Of a stretch of 18,904 nucleotides of DNA, positions 7,256 through 14,717 are shown piece by piece. The first letter of the stretch is position 1; the number at the start of each line of letters is the position of its first letter. Made by a program: the position numbers and the translations under genes. The notes below the pieces were generated by a model. That model did not search any database. It was not told the DNA's origin and was given only the letters and a program-made list of their open reading frames with translations. The DNA is from Actinomycetota bacterium. GTDB lineage: Bacteria; Actinomycetota; CADDZG01; WHSQ01. Location: NCBI GenBank assembly GCA_019348445.1, contig JAHWJK010000016.1:1-18904 (forward strand), in the 5' to 3' direction.

Positions 7256-8248
7256 CTAGGGCTGGTTTTCGCCGTGGAAGAGGGACGAGACTGAGCCTTC
7301 CTCGAATACCGCCTTGATCGTCTGCGCGACGATCGGTGCTATCGACAGCACCACGAGCTTGTCGAACTCTTTGTCCGGTCCCAGCGGCAACGTGTTCGTG
7401 ACGACCAGCTGCTTGAGCTGAGAGTTCTTGATCCGGTCGACCGCAGGCTCCGACAAGAGCGGATGGGTTGCCGCCGCGTACACCTCGGAGGCGCCCGCAT
7501 CCATCAGCACGTCGACACCATTCGTCAGCGTCCCTGCCGTATCGATCATGTCGTCGACGACGACACACACCTTGCCGTCGACTTCACCGACGACGGACTT
7601 CGTCTCGCTGACGTTGCGCGCGTCCTTGCTACGCCTCTTGTGCATGAACGCGACCTGTCCCGAAAGGCCGTGGAACTCGCCGAGATGCTGGAGCCACTTG
7701 TCGGCTAGTCGCACGCCACCGGCATCCGGAGAAACGATCACGAAGTCGTCCTCCAGAACGTTGTCGGCGAACCAGTCGGCGAGGAGTGGCATCGCGGTCA
7801 GATGGTCGAACGGGACGTCGAAGAATCCCTGGATCTGACCGGTGTGGAGGTCGACCGACACCATCCGATCGGCGCCTGCCGCTTCGTACATGTCGGCCAT
7901 GAGCTTCGCGGTGATCGGCTCGCGTCCCCTGGCCTTTCGGTCCTGGCGCGAATACGGATAGAGCGGCGCTACCGCAGTGATGCGCTTGGCCGATGCACGC
8001 TTCAGTGCGTCGATCATGATCAGCTGTTGCATCACGTGGTGGTCGACGGGGTCGGAGATGCTCTGGATCACGAACGCGTCGCAGCCCCTCACCGAATCTG
8101 AAAAGCGCGCGTAGCTCTCCGAGTTCGCGAACGTCGCGATCTCGACATGAGCGAGCTTCATTCCGAGGTGAGCCGCGATCTCTTCCGCGAGAGGACGGTT
8201 GGCGGTTCCCGAGAAGATCATCAGCCGCTTGTACGTCGTGAGCTGCAT
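7256..8248 (-). CDS. prs: Ribose-phosphate pyrophosphokinase (PRPP synthase)
   Basis: A 330-residue cytosolic enzyme that transfers pyrophosphate from ATP to ribose-5-phosphate to make PRPP for nucleotide, His and Trp synthesis. Visible signatures: FANSESYARFSDSVRG near the N-terminus, the flexible loop YSRQDRK (99-105), DLHTGQIQGFFDVP (133-146), and the ribose-phosphate loop VVVDDMIDTAGT (229-240). Length is typical of class I enzymes (310-330 aa). The ATG at 8248 is three bases after the glmU stop, with a GAGG inside the end of glmU as likely ribosome-binding site. This makes a glmU-prs pair, as in both Bacillus (gcaD-prs) and Mycobacterium. It ends just before the symmetrical hairpin shared with the convergent oxidoreductase gene. 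Confidence 0.97.
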   Translation of the reverse strand: MQLTTYKRLMIFSGTANRPLAEEIAAHLGMKLAHVEIATFANSESYARFSDSVRGCDAFVIQSISDPVDHHVMQQLIMIDALKRASAKRITAVAPLYPYSRQDRKARGREPITAKLMADMYEAAGADRMVSVDLHTGQIQGFFDVPFDHLTAMPLLADWFADNVLEDDFVIVSPDAGGVRLADKWLQHLGEFHGLSGQVAFMHKRRSKDARNVSETKSVVGEVDGKVCVVVDDMIDTAGTLTNGVDVLMDAGASEVYAAATHPLLSEPAVDRIKNSQLKQLVVTNTLPLGPDKEFDKLVVLSIAPIVAQTIKAVFEEGSVSSLFHGENQP

Positions 8249-8251
8249 CCG

Positions 8252-9661
8252 CTAGTCGTCCTCGCTCTCGGTCTCGGCCCTCTCCACCCTACCCATCTTG
8301 TTGCCTTTTCCTTCGATGATCCGCGCCGGAACCCCGACCGCGAGGGCGTCGTCGGGGACGTCTCCTCGTACGACCGACCCAGCGGCGGTTGCTGCTCGCT
8401 TCCCGATGTGAGTCGGCGCGACGAGCATCGTGTCCGACCCGATGTAAGCGTCGTCGTCGATGATCGTCTTGTGCTTGTCGCGGCCGTCCCAGTTGCACGT
8501 GATGGTCCCCGCCCCGACGTTGACGCCGCGACCGATCTCCGCGTCGCCCAGGTATGCGAGGTGGTTCGCCTTGCTGTCGTCGCCGATACTCGTTGCTTTC
8601 GTTTCGACGAAGGTGCCGATCCGCGCGCCTCGCCCCAACGTAGTTCCCGGACGCAACGACGCGTACGGACCGACACTGGATTCGGGTCCAAGCGTCGACC
8701 CGCGCACGACCGAGTACGTCACAGTGGCGCCCGGACCGACCTCGCTGTCGACGATCCTCGAGTTCGGCCCAACCTCGGCTCCCGCCGCGATCGTTGTCGC
8801 GCCCTCCAAGAACGTGAACGGAAGGATCGTTGCATCCGGTTCGATCGTGACGTCGGCGTCGATATAGGTAGTCGACGGGTCGACGATCGTCACGCCCTCC
8901 TGCAACCACTTCTCGCAGATCTGGGCGCGGAGCAGGGCCCCCACTTCGGCGAGATCCTTGCGATCGTTCACTCCCGCCGATTCTTCCGCCGTCACCATGT
9001 GAGCTTCAACCCCGTGGCCCTCCGACACCATCAACTGCACCACGTCGGTCAAGTAGTACTCGCCTTGCGCGTTCTCGCGATCGATCTTCGAGATGAGCTC
9101 GCTCAGCACGGCGCCGTCGAACGCGTAGGCGCCGCAATTGACCTCCACGATCTCGAGCTCCGCAGGAGTTGCGTCCCGAGCCTCGACGATCCGCTCGACC
9201 GACCCGTCCGGTCGCCGTACCACCCTCCCAAGATCGGCGGGATCCGCCACCGTGGCGGTGAGCACGGCAGCCGTAGCACCTTCGCGGACCACATCGACCA
9301 GTGCCTTCAACGTCTCTGCTCGAACCAGAGGCGTATCGCCGTTGACCACGAGCGCGACATCGTCCACGACGCCGAGGTGTTCGAGCGCGACCTTTACTGC
9401 GTCGCCCGTTCCATTCGGCGGGTCCTGGACGACGTATTCGAGGTCGGTAAAACCGGCTCCCTCAGCCGCGGCTCTCATCGCGTCCTCTTCTTTCGAGACA
9501 ACGACGACGGCACGCTCGTGTGAAAGAGACGACAACGCCGTCAGGACATGGACGAAGAGGGGGCGCCCGGCGACCCGATGGAGCACCTTCGGGATCGGCG
9601 ACCTGAGACGCTTGCCTTTGCCGGCCGCGAGCACGACGACCGTTGGCTTCGGAGAAGTCAT
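8252..9661 (-). CDS. glmU: Bifunctional GlmU: GlcN-1-P acetyltransferase / GlcNAc-1-P uridylyltransferase
   Basis: A 469-residue enzyme for the last two steps of UDP-GlcNAc synthesis, feeding peptidoglycan. The N-terminal nucleotidyltransferase has LAAGKGKRLRS (11-21) with K25, and NGD (107-109) as a metal site. From about residue 258 a left-handed beta-helix of hexapeptide repeats follows, with the acetyltransferase active site KANHLAYLGD (catalytic His about 367) and NVGAGTITCNWDG. An acidic tail ends the protein. The ATG at 9661 has GAGG upstream. A longer in-frame extension to 9883 would read straight through the tRNA-Gln and is rejected. The sequence GKGKRLRS differs slightly from the usual GxGTRMxS, but such variation occurs in the family. 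Confidence 0.97.
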   Translation of the reverse strand: MTSPKPTVVVLAAGKGKRLRSPIPKVLHRVAGRPLFVHVLTALSSLSHERAVVVVSKEEDAMRAAAEGAGFTDLEYVVQDPPNGTGDAVKVALEHLGVVDDVALVVNGDTPLVRAETLKALVDVVREGATAAVLTATVADPADLGRVVRRPDGSVERIVEARDATPAELEIVEVNCGAYAFDGAVLSELISKIDRENAQGEYYLTDVVQLMVSEGHGVEAHMVTAEESAGVNDRKDLAEVGALLRAQICEKWLQEGVTIVDPSTTYIDADVTIEPDATILPFTFLEGATTIAAGAEVGPNSRIVDSEVGPGATVTYSVVRGSTLGPESSVGPYASLRPGTTLGRGARIGTFVETKATSIGDDSKANHLAYLGDAEIGRGVNVGAGTITCNWDGRDKHKTIIDDDAYIGSDTMLVAPTHIGKRAATAAGSVVRGDVPDDALAVGVPARIIEGKGNKMGRVERAETESEDD

Positions 9662-9701
9662 CGACCGCCTCGGGGCGACCCCGGCGAAACGAGTCCGAGA
9701 G

Positions 9702-9773
9702 CTGCCCCGCCTGGATTCGAACCAGAACCTAGGGAACCAAAATCCCTTGGGCTGCCAATTACCCCACGGGGCA
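9702..9773 (-). tRNA. tRNA-Gln (anticodon UUG)
   Basis: A 72-nt cloverleaf on the minus strand. The acceptor arms are TGCCCCG and CGGGGCA with discriminator G; the D-loop is TAATTGGCAG. The anticodon stem AGGGA/TCCCT encloses loop TTTTGGT, so the anticodon is TTG (9740-9738), reading CAA. The T-arm is CTGG TTCGAAT CCAG. The 5' U-G-C-C-C-C-G start is typical of actinobacterial tRNA-Gln. CCA is not encoded (GCTC follows). It sits 24 bp after ispE and 40 bp before glmU, so it is probably cut from a longer mRNA; a TACACT at 9790-9785 could be a weak private -10. Confidence 0.95.
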
Positions 9774-9797
9774 CCGATACGTCCAGTGTAAAGAGCA

Positions 9798-10715
9798 TCA
9801 ATCCGAACGCTCGACGCAATGCTGGGTCGAGTGGGCGATCTCGACGTGATCGAACCGGTCCTCGATCTTGGCTGCGATGTCACGCGCGTGCTCGGCGTCG
9901 GACGCTAGACCGAACAAGGTCGGACCCGACCCCGTCAAACCAGCCCCTAATGCGCCCGCGCTCGAGATCACTTTCTTCAGTTCCTCGAGTTCGGGACGAA
10001 GCGAGAAAGCGGCGGGTTCGAGATCGTTGTGCAACAACTGCGCGACTTCGCGCGGATCGCCGCCACCAAGAGCAAGAGTGATCGGAGCGCTTCCGGCGTC
10101 GCTCGCGGCACCGAGTTCATCCCATCGTGCGTAGACGTCTTTGGTGTACAGAGGTTGATCCGAGATCCCGAGGACGAAATGAAGATCGCGCGGAGACGGA
10201 AGCGGCGTGAGTTTGTCCCCGCGTCCCGTGACGAGGATCGTGCCGCCCATCAAGCAGTACGGCACGTCGCTGCCAACGGACGCGCCGAGCTCATTCAGGT
10301 CGTCGTCACCCAGACCTGCCCTCCACAGCTCATTCAACGCGACGAGGACACCGGCAGCGTTCCCGGACCCTCCGCCGAGGCCGGCCCCGATCGGGATCTT
10401 TTTGGCGATGTTGATGTGGACTCCCGTCGCGGTGACGCCGCGGTCTACGAGTGCGCGAGCGGCGAGATATGCAAGATTCGTCTCCCGTTGCGGGGCGTCG
10501 GATGTTGGGCCGCGCGCGATGTGCATCTCCACCTCGACCTCGTTGCCTTCAACCACGCGAACGTCCACGTCGTCGGCCAGCGAGATGCCATGGAAGATCG
10601 ATTCGATCTCGTGATAGCCGTCGCGACGGCGCCCCACGACGCGCAAGAACAAGTTGACCTTGGCGTGAGTCCGGATCCGTATCCCGAGGGACGATCCCGC
10701 GGTTGTGATCTTCAT
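9798..10715 (-). CDS. ispE: 4-(cytidine 5'-diphospho)-2-C-methyl-D-erythritol kinase
   Basis: A 305-residue GHMP-family kinase of the MEP (non-mevalonate) isoprenoid pathway. It phosphorylates CDP-methylerythritol with ATP. Signs are THAKVNLFLRV with catalytic K19, RDGYHEIES, the ATP loop PIGAGLGGGSGNAAG (108-122), catalytic D150 in VGSDVPYCLMGG, and the late GAGLTGSGPTLFGL motif. The loop reads SGNAA where many relatives have SSDAA or SSNAA, a mild variant. The start ATG at 10715 has a poor ribosome-binding site and comes 12 bp after the response regulator, suggesting cotranscription. In Bacillus and Mycobacterium ispE also lies downstream of ksgA (rsmA). Together with prs and glmU it feeds cell-wall and lipid-carrier precursor synthesis. 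Confidence 0.96.
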   Translation of the reverse strand: MKITTAGSSLGIRIRTHAKVNLFLRVVGRRRDGYHEIESIFHGISLADDVDVRVVEGNEVEVEMHIARGPTSDAPQRETNLAYLAARALVDRGVTATGVHINIAKKIPIGAGLGGGSGNAAGVLVALNELWRAGLGDDDLNELGASVGSDVPYCLMGGTILVTGRGDKLTPLPSPRDLHFVLGISDQPLYTKDVYARWDELGAASDAGSAPITLALGGGDPREVAQLLHNDLEPAAFSLRPELEELKKVISSAGALGAGLTGSGPTLFGLASDAEHARDIAAKIEDRFDHVEIAHSTQHCVERSD

Positions 10716-10727
10716 CGCCCGGAAAGG

Positions 10728-11096
10728 TTAGTGCCTGATCAAGCGCTCCAGTAGAGGAGCTACCTCCGACACCCGTGCCTTGTTGAGATATGAGTCGGAC
10801 CACGCCGGCTTGCTATCGAGCACGGCGGAGAACGCGATGATCTTCGCTTCCGGCGCGATCGCCCTCAACATCGTCGCGGTTCCCTCGCCGTCGAGGTGAG
10901 GCATGAGGTAGTCGAGGATGACGAAATCGGGCTGGTGCTTCAGCGCGAGTGGAACGGCTTCGACGCCGTTCTCCGCCTCTCCCACCACCTCGAAGCCCTC
11001 GGTCTCGCACATCAAACGAAGGACATGGCGTATCTCCTCGTCGTCATCGACGATCAGAACCTTGCGATGAGGCGCGGATCCGTTCGAAGTGCCCAC
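10728..11096 (-). CDS. Stand-alone CheY-like response regulator (receiver domain only)
   Basis: A 122-residue protein consisting only of a phosphoacceptor receiver domain after a ~11-residue tail. Acidic pocket D17/D18/D19, phosphoacceptor D62 in FVILDYLMP, switch residue S90 in IIAFSAV, and K106 in SYLNKA are all present, so it should be phosphorylatable. No DNA-binding or enzymatic output domain follows, and no histidine kinase lies in the window, so the partner is elsewhere. The conserved Lys is followed by Ala rather than the usual Pro. It starts with GTG (11096) preceded by AAGGGA, and a fair promoter lies just upstream. It separates rsmA from ispE. Target unknown; such proteins may act by protein-protein contact in phosphorelays or motility. 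Confidence 0.92.
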   Translation of the reverse strand: MGTSNGSAPHRKVLIVDDDEEIRHVLRLMCETEGFEVVGEAENGVEAVPLALKHQPDFVILDYLMPHLDGEGTATMLRAIAPEAKIIAFSAVLDSKPAWSDSYLNKARVSEVAPLLERLIRH

Positions 11097-11128
11097 GTTT
11101 GTCCCTTTTAGTCACGTGTTGGAAAGAC

Positions 11129-11157
11129 AGGCTACAGAAGCACCACTCAGATGTGAA
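11129..11157 (-). promoter_or_regulatory. Candidate sigma-70-type promoter for the response regulator-ispE unit
   Basis: On the minus strand TTCACA (11157-11152) is followed after exactly 17 bp by TAGCCT (11134-11129). The expected start near 11122 would give a ~26-nt leader to the GTG at 11096. The -35 matches 5 of 6 consensus bases, the -10 only 3 of 6. It lies in the 85-bp gap after rsmA, the only clear break between metG-tatD-rsmA and the genes that follow. Confidence 0.45.
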
Positions 11158-11181
11158 GAGGAACCTTCTACGAACGCGTTG

Positions 11182-12003
11182 TTACCGCGATGCGCGCGCT
11201 AGCGCGATGAAGTCGTTCACATCCAACGTCTCGGGTCGGACGTCCGGCGAGATCGACGACGCGCGCAGGATCTCGTCGACGTCACCTATGGACGCGGCAG
11301 TGAGCGAGTTCCTGATGTTCTTGCGACGTTGGCCGAACGCCGCGCGAGCGATTTCGAGGTAGGCGCGCTCGACGTCGCGCGCCACGTCTTCTCGCCGATG
11401 GATCGCGACCAGGACCGAGTCCACCTTCGGGGCGGGGAAGAAGACATTGCGCGAGATCCGCGCGACGACCGATGCGTCCGCGTAGAAGCCGACGAGCACA
11501 CTCGTCAAGCCATACGTCTTCGAGCCGGGGCCGGACGCGAGGCGTTCACCGACCTCGCGTTGCGTCATGACGCAGATCGTCGATACCTGCGGTGCTTCCT
11601 GGAGGATCCTGATGACCGTCTGAGCAGCGATGTTGTAGGGGAGGTTCGCAACGACCTTCGCGGCGTCGATCGTCGAAAGGTCCAGCGCGAGGACGTCGCC
11701 GTAGACGAGCGACACATTCGGAACCCCGGCCAGAGTTTCGTGAAGCACCGGCTTCAACCGTTCGTCGATCTCGAGCGCGGTCACACGACGCGCCCGGCGC
11801 GCCAACTCCAGCGTCAGCGATCCGGCCCCCGCACCGATCTCCAATACGTGGTCGTCGGCGGTTATCCCGGCGATGTCGACGACCTTCCGTATCGTGTTCG
11901 GGTCGACTACGAAATTCTGGCCGAGCGACTTCGTCAGCATGATCCGATGCGCGTCCAACAGTTCGCGGATCTTCCTGGCACCCAACAACTCGGCATCGGT
12001 CAT
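11182..12003 (-). CDS. rsmA: 16S rRNA dimethyladenosine transferase RsmA (KsgA)
   Basis: A 273-residue SAM-dependent methyltransferase that dimethylates two adjacent adenines (A1518/A1519, E. coli numbering) of 16S rRNA, a late check in 30S assembly. Sequence signs: SLGQNFVVD (26-34), SAM-binding LEIGAGAGSLT (55-64), acidic EID (78-80) and GD (102-103), and the catalytic NLPYNI motif (120-125). FFPAPKVDS and the RRKNIRNSL stretch follow in the C-terminal domain. Length is normal. The ATG overlaps the tatD stop by four bases (ATGA), indicating coupled translation. The tatD-rsmA junction lacks the rpfB gene usual in Mycobacterium and the rpfB/rnmV pair of Bacillus. Confidence 0.97.
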   Translation of the reverse strand: MTDAELLGARKIRELLDAHRIMLTKSLGQNFVVDPNTIRKVVDIAGITADDHVLEIGAGAGSLTLELARRARRVTALEIDERLKPVLHETLAGVPNVSLVYGDVLALDLSTIDAAKVVANLPYNIAAQTVIRILQEAPQVSTICVMTQREVGERLASGPGSKTYGLTSVLVGFYADASVVARISRNVFFPAPKVDSVLVAIHRREDVARDVERAYLEIARAAFGQRRKNIRNSLTAASIGDVDEILRASSISPDVRPETLDVNDFIALARASR

Positions 12004-12755
12004 CCGAACACCGCGTGAGCGTTCTCGGTCGTTTGTTCCGCAAGCGCATGCACCGACACTCGACGCGCCTCGGCTACGGCGACACCAACGAACGACACGT
12101 GGCGCGGCTCGTTCGGCTTTCCCCTATGCGGTTCCGGTGACAAGAACGGCGAATCGGTTTCGACAAGCAGTCGATCGTGTGGGACGGCGGCCGCGCGGTC
12201 GCGGAGATCCGCGGCATTCTTGAACGAGACGTTCCCGGCGAACGAGATGTATGCCCCGAGATCTACTGCCAACTCCAACTGGTGCTCATCGCCGGACCAG
12301 CAGTGGAAGATGAAACGCCGCGGCGCGCCCTCACCTCGCAATACCTCGAGTGCATCGTCCACCGAATCTCTCGTATGGATCACCAGTGCCTTGTCGAATT
12401 CTTTAGCCAGACCGATGTGCGCCGAGAATGCGATCCTCTGTTCCTCCGGAGTCGCGTAGTCGCGGTAGAAGTCGAGGCCCGACTCCCCCACAGCCGCGAC
12501 TTCATCGGACGACAACATCTCGCGCAGGGCGACCTCCGTTGCGGGAGTCCACCCACTCGACGAGTTCGGGTGCACGCCTACGGCAGCTCTGACGCCATAG
12601 CGCTGCGCGATGTCGATCGACCGGCGACTCGACGAGACGTCGATGCCGACGGTCAGCATGTCGAGCACCCCCGCGGCGCGAGCGCGGCCGACGACCTCGT
12701 CCAGCGCCGCGTTCTCCTCGCACAGATGGAGGTGACAATGCGAGTCGAACCACAC
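12000..12755 (-). CDS. tatD: TatD-family metal-dependent hydrolase (DNase)
   Basis: A 251-residue TIM-barrel enzyme of the TatD family; members are Mg2+-dependent 3'-5' DNases linked to DNA damage handling. The metal ligands are in place: H6 and H8 in DSHCHLH, E91 in VGESGLDFYRDY, H127 in VIHTRD, H151 in FHCWSG, and D201 in VETDSPFL. Length is normal (about 260 aa). The start is a GTG at 12755, eight bases after the metG stop, within a metG-tatD-rsmA unit. The true substrate of TatD proteins remains debated, so only the family is asserted. Confidence 0.95.
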   Translation of the reverse strand: MWFDSHCHLHLCEENAALDEVVGRARAAGVLDMLTVGIDVSSSRRSIDIAQRYGVRAAVGVHPNSSSGWTPATEVALREMLSSDEVAAVGESGLDFYRDYATPEEQRIAFSAHIGLAKEFDKALVIHTRDSVDDALEVLRGEGAPRRFIFHCWSGDEHQLELAVDLGAYISFAGNVSFKNAADLRDRAAAVPHDRLLVETDSPFLSPEPHRGKPNEPRHVSFVGVAVAEARRVSVHALAEQTTENAHAVFG

Positions 12756-12762
12756 CGGGGCG

Positions 12763-14310
12763 TTACTCCTCTTCGATGCGAGGGAACAACGGCTCGCCGG
12801 TCACGATCTTGGTTCCTTCCGCGAGTCCGCCCCATCGTGCGGCCTCGAACGTGTGGGACGCGACCTCCCCTTCCTGACCGAGCCGGGTCCACAGCTCCTG
12901 GGCTGCTCGTGGGATGAACGGAGACAGCATGAGCGACATCAGTCGCAGGGCTTCGGTCAGCTCGTAAAGGACGACCTCGAGGCGACGACGGTTCGACTCG
13001 TCTTTCGCGAGCGACCACGGTGCAACTTCCTCCACGTACGAGTTCGCCTTGCGAACGAAAGTGAATGCCGCCTTCGCTGCCTGCGTCGGCGAGATCGCAT
13101 CGAAAGACGCCTCGACGTCGTCCATCGCGTTCTCGAACGCCGCACGGAGCCCCCGTTCGGCCTCCGTGACCTCGTCGCCGCGCGGCGGAGCAGGAAGCGT
13201 CCCGTTCAGGTAGCGCTTCACCATCGTCGATACCCGCGAGACGAGATTGCCGAAGTCATTCGCGAGGTCGGCGTTATAGCGAGACACCATCCCTTCCCAC
13301 GAGAACTCACCGTCTTGTCCGAACGAGATGTCGCGCATGAAGTAGTAGCGGTAGCCGTCGGAGCCGAACGTCGAGATCAGGTCGTGCGGCGAGATCCCGG
13401 TCAACGTCGATTTCGACATCTTCTCGCCGCCGATCTGCAGGAACCCCGTGGCGAAGATCGTCTCCGGTAGTGGCAGATCCAGAGCCATCAACATCGCCGG
13501 CCATATGACCGAGTGGAACCACAAGATGTCCTTGCCGATCATGTGGACGTTCGCCGGCCATACCCGGTCGAACATCTCCGGATCCTGTCCATAACCGACC
13601 GCCGTCGTGTAGTTCTGCAGAGCGTCGATCCAGACGTAGATCACGTGCTTCTCGTCCCACGGGATCGGGATCCCCCAGTCGAAGCTCACGCGCGAGATCG
13701 ACAGATCGTCGAGCCCCTGCCGCAGCTTCCCCACGATCTCGTTCCGACGACCTTCCGGCATCAGGGCGCGCTCGTTGCTCGTATAGCGCTCGATCAGGGG
13801 CTCGGCGTACTTAGAAAGACGGAAGAAGTAGTTGTCCTCCTCGAGGTGCTCGATGTCGCGGTTCGGATGCAGCGGGCAGCGTCCATCGACGAGATCGTCC
13901 TCGGTCTTGAATGCTTCGCACCCGACGCAGTAGAGGCCGCGGTATGTACCGAGGTAGATCTCGTCTTTGTCGTAGAGCGCCTGGACGAAGGTCTGGACCG
14001 GCTTCTCGTGGCGCTCCTCGGTGGTCCGGATGAAGTCGTCGTTCGTGATGTCGAGGGCGTCCCACACCTCGAGCCACCGCGGGACGATCTCGTCGGTCCA
14101 CTCTTTCGGCGACATGCCCTTTTCCTGCGCCGTGCGCAGGATCTTCTCGCCGTGCTCGTCGGTCCCGGTGAGGAAGTGAACGTCCCGGCCCTGGAGACGG
14201 CGGTAGCGGCACACGATGTCGGATGCGACCGTGCAGTATGCGTGGCCGAGGTGAGGAACGTCGTTGACGTAATAGATAGGAGTGGTCAGGTAAAAAACCG
14301 CCTCGCTCAT
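12763..14310 (-). CDS. metG: Methionyl-tRNA synthetase
   Basis: A 515-residue class I synthetase charging tRNA-Met. HIGH-type motif PHLGH (19-23), the KMSKS loop (297-301), and a single zinc knuckle C128xxC131, C145xxH148, as in Thermus-type enzymes. The anticodon-binding helical domain runs from about 370 to the end. There is no C-terminal Trbp111-like dimerisation domain, which gives the short form common in actinobacteria. The ATG at 14310 has a clear AGGAG eight bases upstream. It is divergent from abrB across a 116-bp gap; I could not identify a convincing metG promoter there. No T-box leader (tRNA-sensing hairpins) was recognised, unlike many Firmicute synthetase genes. Confidence 0.97.
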   Translation of the reverse strand: MSEAVFYLTTPIYYVNDVPHLGHAYCTVASDIVCRYRRLQGRDVHFLTGTDEHGEKILRTAQEKGMSPKEWTDEIVPRWLEVWDALDITNDDFIRTTEERHEKPVQTFVQALYDKDEIYLGTYRGLYCVGCEAFKTEDDLVDGRCPLHPNRDIEHLEEDNYFFRLSKYAEPLIERYTSNERALMPEGRRNEIVGKLRQGLDDLSISRVSFDWGIPIPWDEKHVIYVWIDALQNYTTAVGYGQDPEMFDRVWPANVHMIGKDILWFHSVIWPAMLMALDLPLPETIFATGFLQIGGEKMSKSTLTGISPHDLISTFGSDGYRYYFMRDISFGQDGEFSWEGMVSRYNADLANDFGNLVSRVSTMVKRYLNGTLPAPPRGDEVTEAERGLRAAFENAMDDVEASFDAISPTQAAKAAFTFVRKANSYVEEVAPWSLAKDESNRRRLEVVLYELTEALRLMSLMLSPFIPRAAQELWTRLGQEGEVASHTFEAARWGGLAEGTKIVTGEPLFPRIEEE

Positions 14311-14354
14311 CGCCGTTCTCCTGACCCGTTCGTCCGTTTCGCCCTGTTAAATGC

Positions 14355-14383
14355 TTGACTAGCCTGAATCTGCCAGCTAGATT
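14355..14383 (+). promoter_or_regulatory. Promoter of abrB
   Basis: TTGACT (14355-14360) and TAGATT (14378-14383) are separated by exactly 17 bp, the best sigma-70-type promoter in the window. Transcription would begin near 14390, giving a leader of ~37 nt containing the GGAGAGGA ribosome-binding site of abrB. An inverted repeat lies over the spacer and -10. Confidence 0.65.
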
Positions 14384-14384
14384 C
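14366..14384. repeat. Inverted repeat GAATCT-N7-AGATTC in the abrB promoter
   Basis: Perfect 6-bp arms at 14366-14371 and 14379-14384, the right arm covering the -10 box. The spacing of 13 bp between arm starts is a little over one helical turn, as in an operator for a dimer. Autorepression by the AbrB-like product is an inference only; known AbrB sites are loosely defined. Confidence 0.4.
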
Positions 14385-14385
14385 T

Positions 14386-14400
14386 CCAATACTTACCAAT
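14386..14400. repeat. CCAAT direct repeat one helical turn apart
   Basis: CCAAT occurs at 14386-14390 and again at 14396-14400, ten bases apart, at the expected abrB transcription start. It could be a protein-binding site shared by the abrB and metG promoters, but five-base repeats arise by chance easily. Confidence 0.25.
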
Positions 14401-14426
14401 TTGGCCATCTCGGAGAGGAAGAATCG

Positions 14427-14717
14427 ATGAAGTCTACGGGCGTAGTGCGCAAGATCGATGAGCTGGGGCGAGTCGTGTTGCCGTCGGAGCTCCGCCGGGT
14501 GTTCGGCATCCGTGAGGGTGACGAGCTCGAGATCAGCGTCAACGGCGAGCAGATCATCCTCCAGAAGCGGCAGGACCTGTGCCTGTTCTGTGGCGCCGAA
14601 GGACCCTCGGTCGAGTTCCGCGGCCGCCGTGTCTGTGACGAATGCGCCGGTGAGGTCGGCCAGCGCGGCCGCGTCGAGGTTCGGCTCCCGGAGACCGAGA
14701 CCACCACTACTACTTAA
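14427..14717 (+). CDS. abrB: AbrB/SpoVT-family transcriptional regulator with C-terminal zinc knuckle
   Basis: A 96-residue DNA-binding protein. Residues 1-48 are a swapped-hairpin AbrB domain: MKSTGVVRKIDELGRVVLPS is very close to Bacillus AbrB (MKSTGIVRKVDELGRVVIPI, from memory). The second half has C52xxC55 and C70xxC73, a likely single zinc knuckle that Bacillus AbrB lacks, then a basic/acidic stretch and a Thr-rich tail. The ATG at 14427 has GGAGAGGA upstream; an upstream in-frame ATG at 14355 overlaps the promoter and is rejected. It diverges from metG and converges on rsmI, with the two TAA stops overlapping, exactly the orientation in Bacillus. It probably controls transition-state or growth-phase genes and perhaps itself; targets are unknown. 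The knuckle could sense metal or redox, or only stabilise the fold. Confidence 0.92.
   Translation: MKSTGVVRKIDELGRVVLPSELRRVFGIREGDELEISVNGEQIILQKRQDLCLFCGAEGPSVEFRGRRVCDECAGEVGQRGRVEVRLPETETTTTT

Noticed and set aside
8147..9523. 458-codon open frame on the plus strand opposite prs/glmU
   Set aside because: It is fully antisense to two certain genes, spans their junction, and its translation is Arg/Asp/Val-rich without any recognisable domain; such shadows are expected in GC-rich DNA.
9662..9883. Longer glmU start giving 74 extra residues
   Set aside because: The extension translates the tRNA-Gln gene and part of ispE; GlmU homology begins at the ATG at 9661, which has a GAGG site.
13860..13930. 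Histidine in place of the fourth zinc cysteine of MetRS
   Set aside because: The C-C-C-H knuckle is normal for Thermus-type MetRS, so it is not a defect.
14311..14426. T-box or other riboswitch upstream of metG
   Set aside because: The 116-bp gap is too short and shows no T-box sequence, specifier hairpin or antiterminator pair.
14690..14717. Thr-rich tail of AbrB encoded by ACC/ACT repeats as a phase-variable tract
   Set aside because: Only five consecutive Thr codons of mixed sequence, at the very end of the protein; too short to suggest slippage control.
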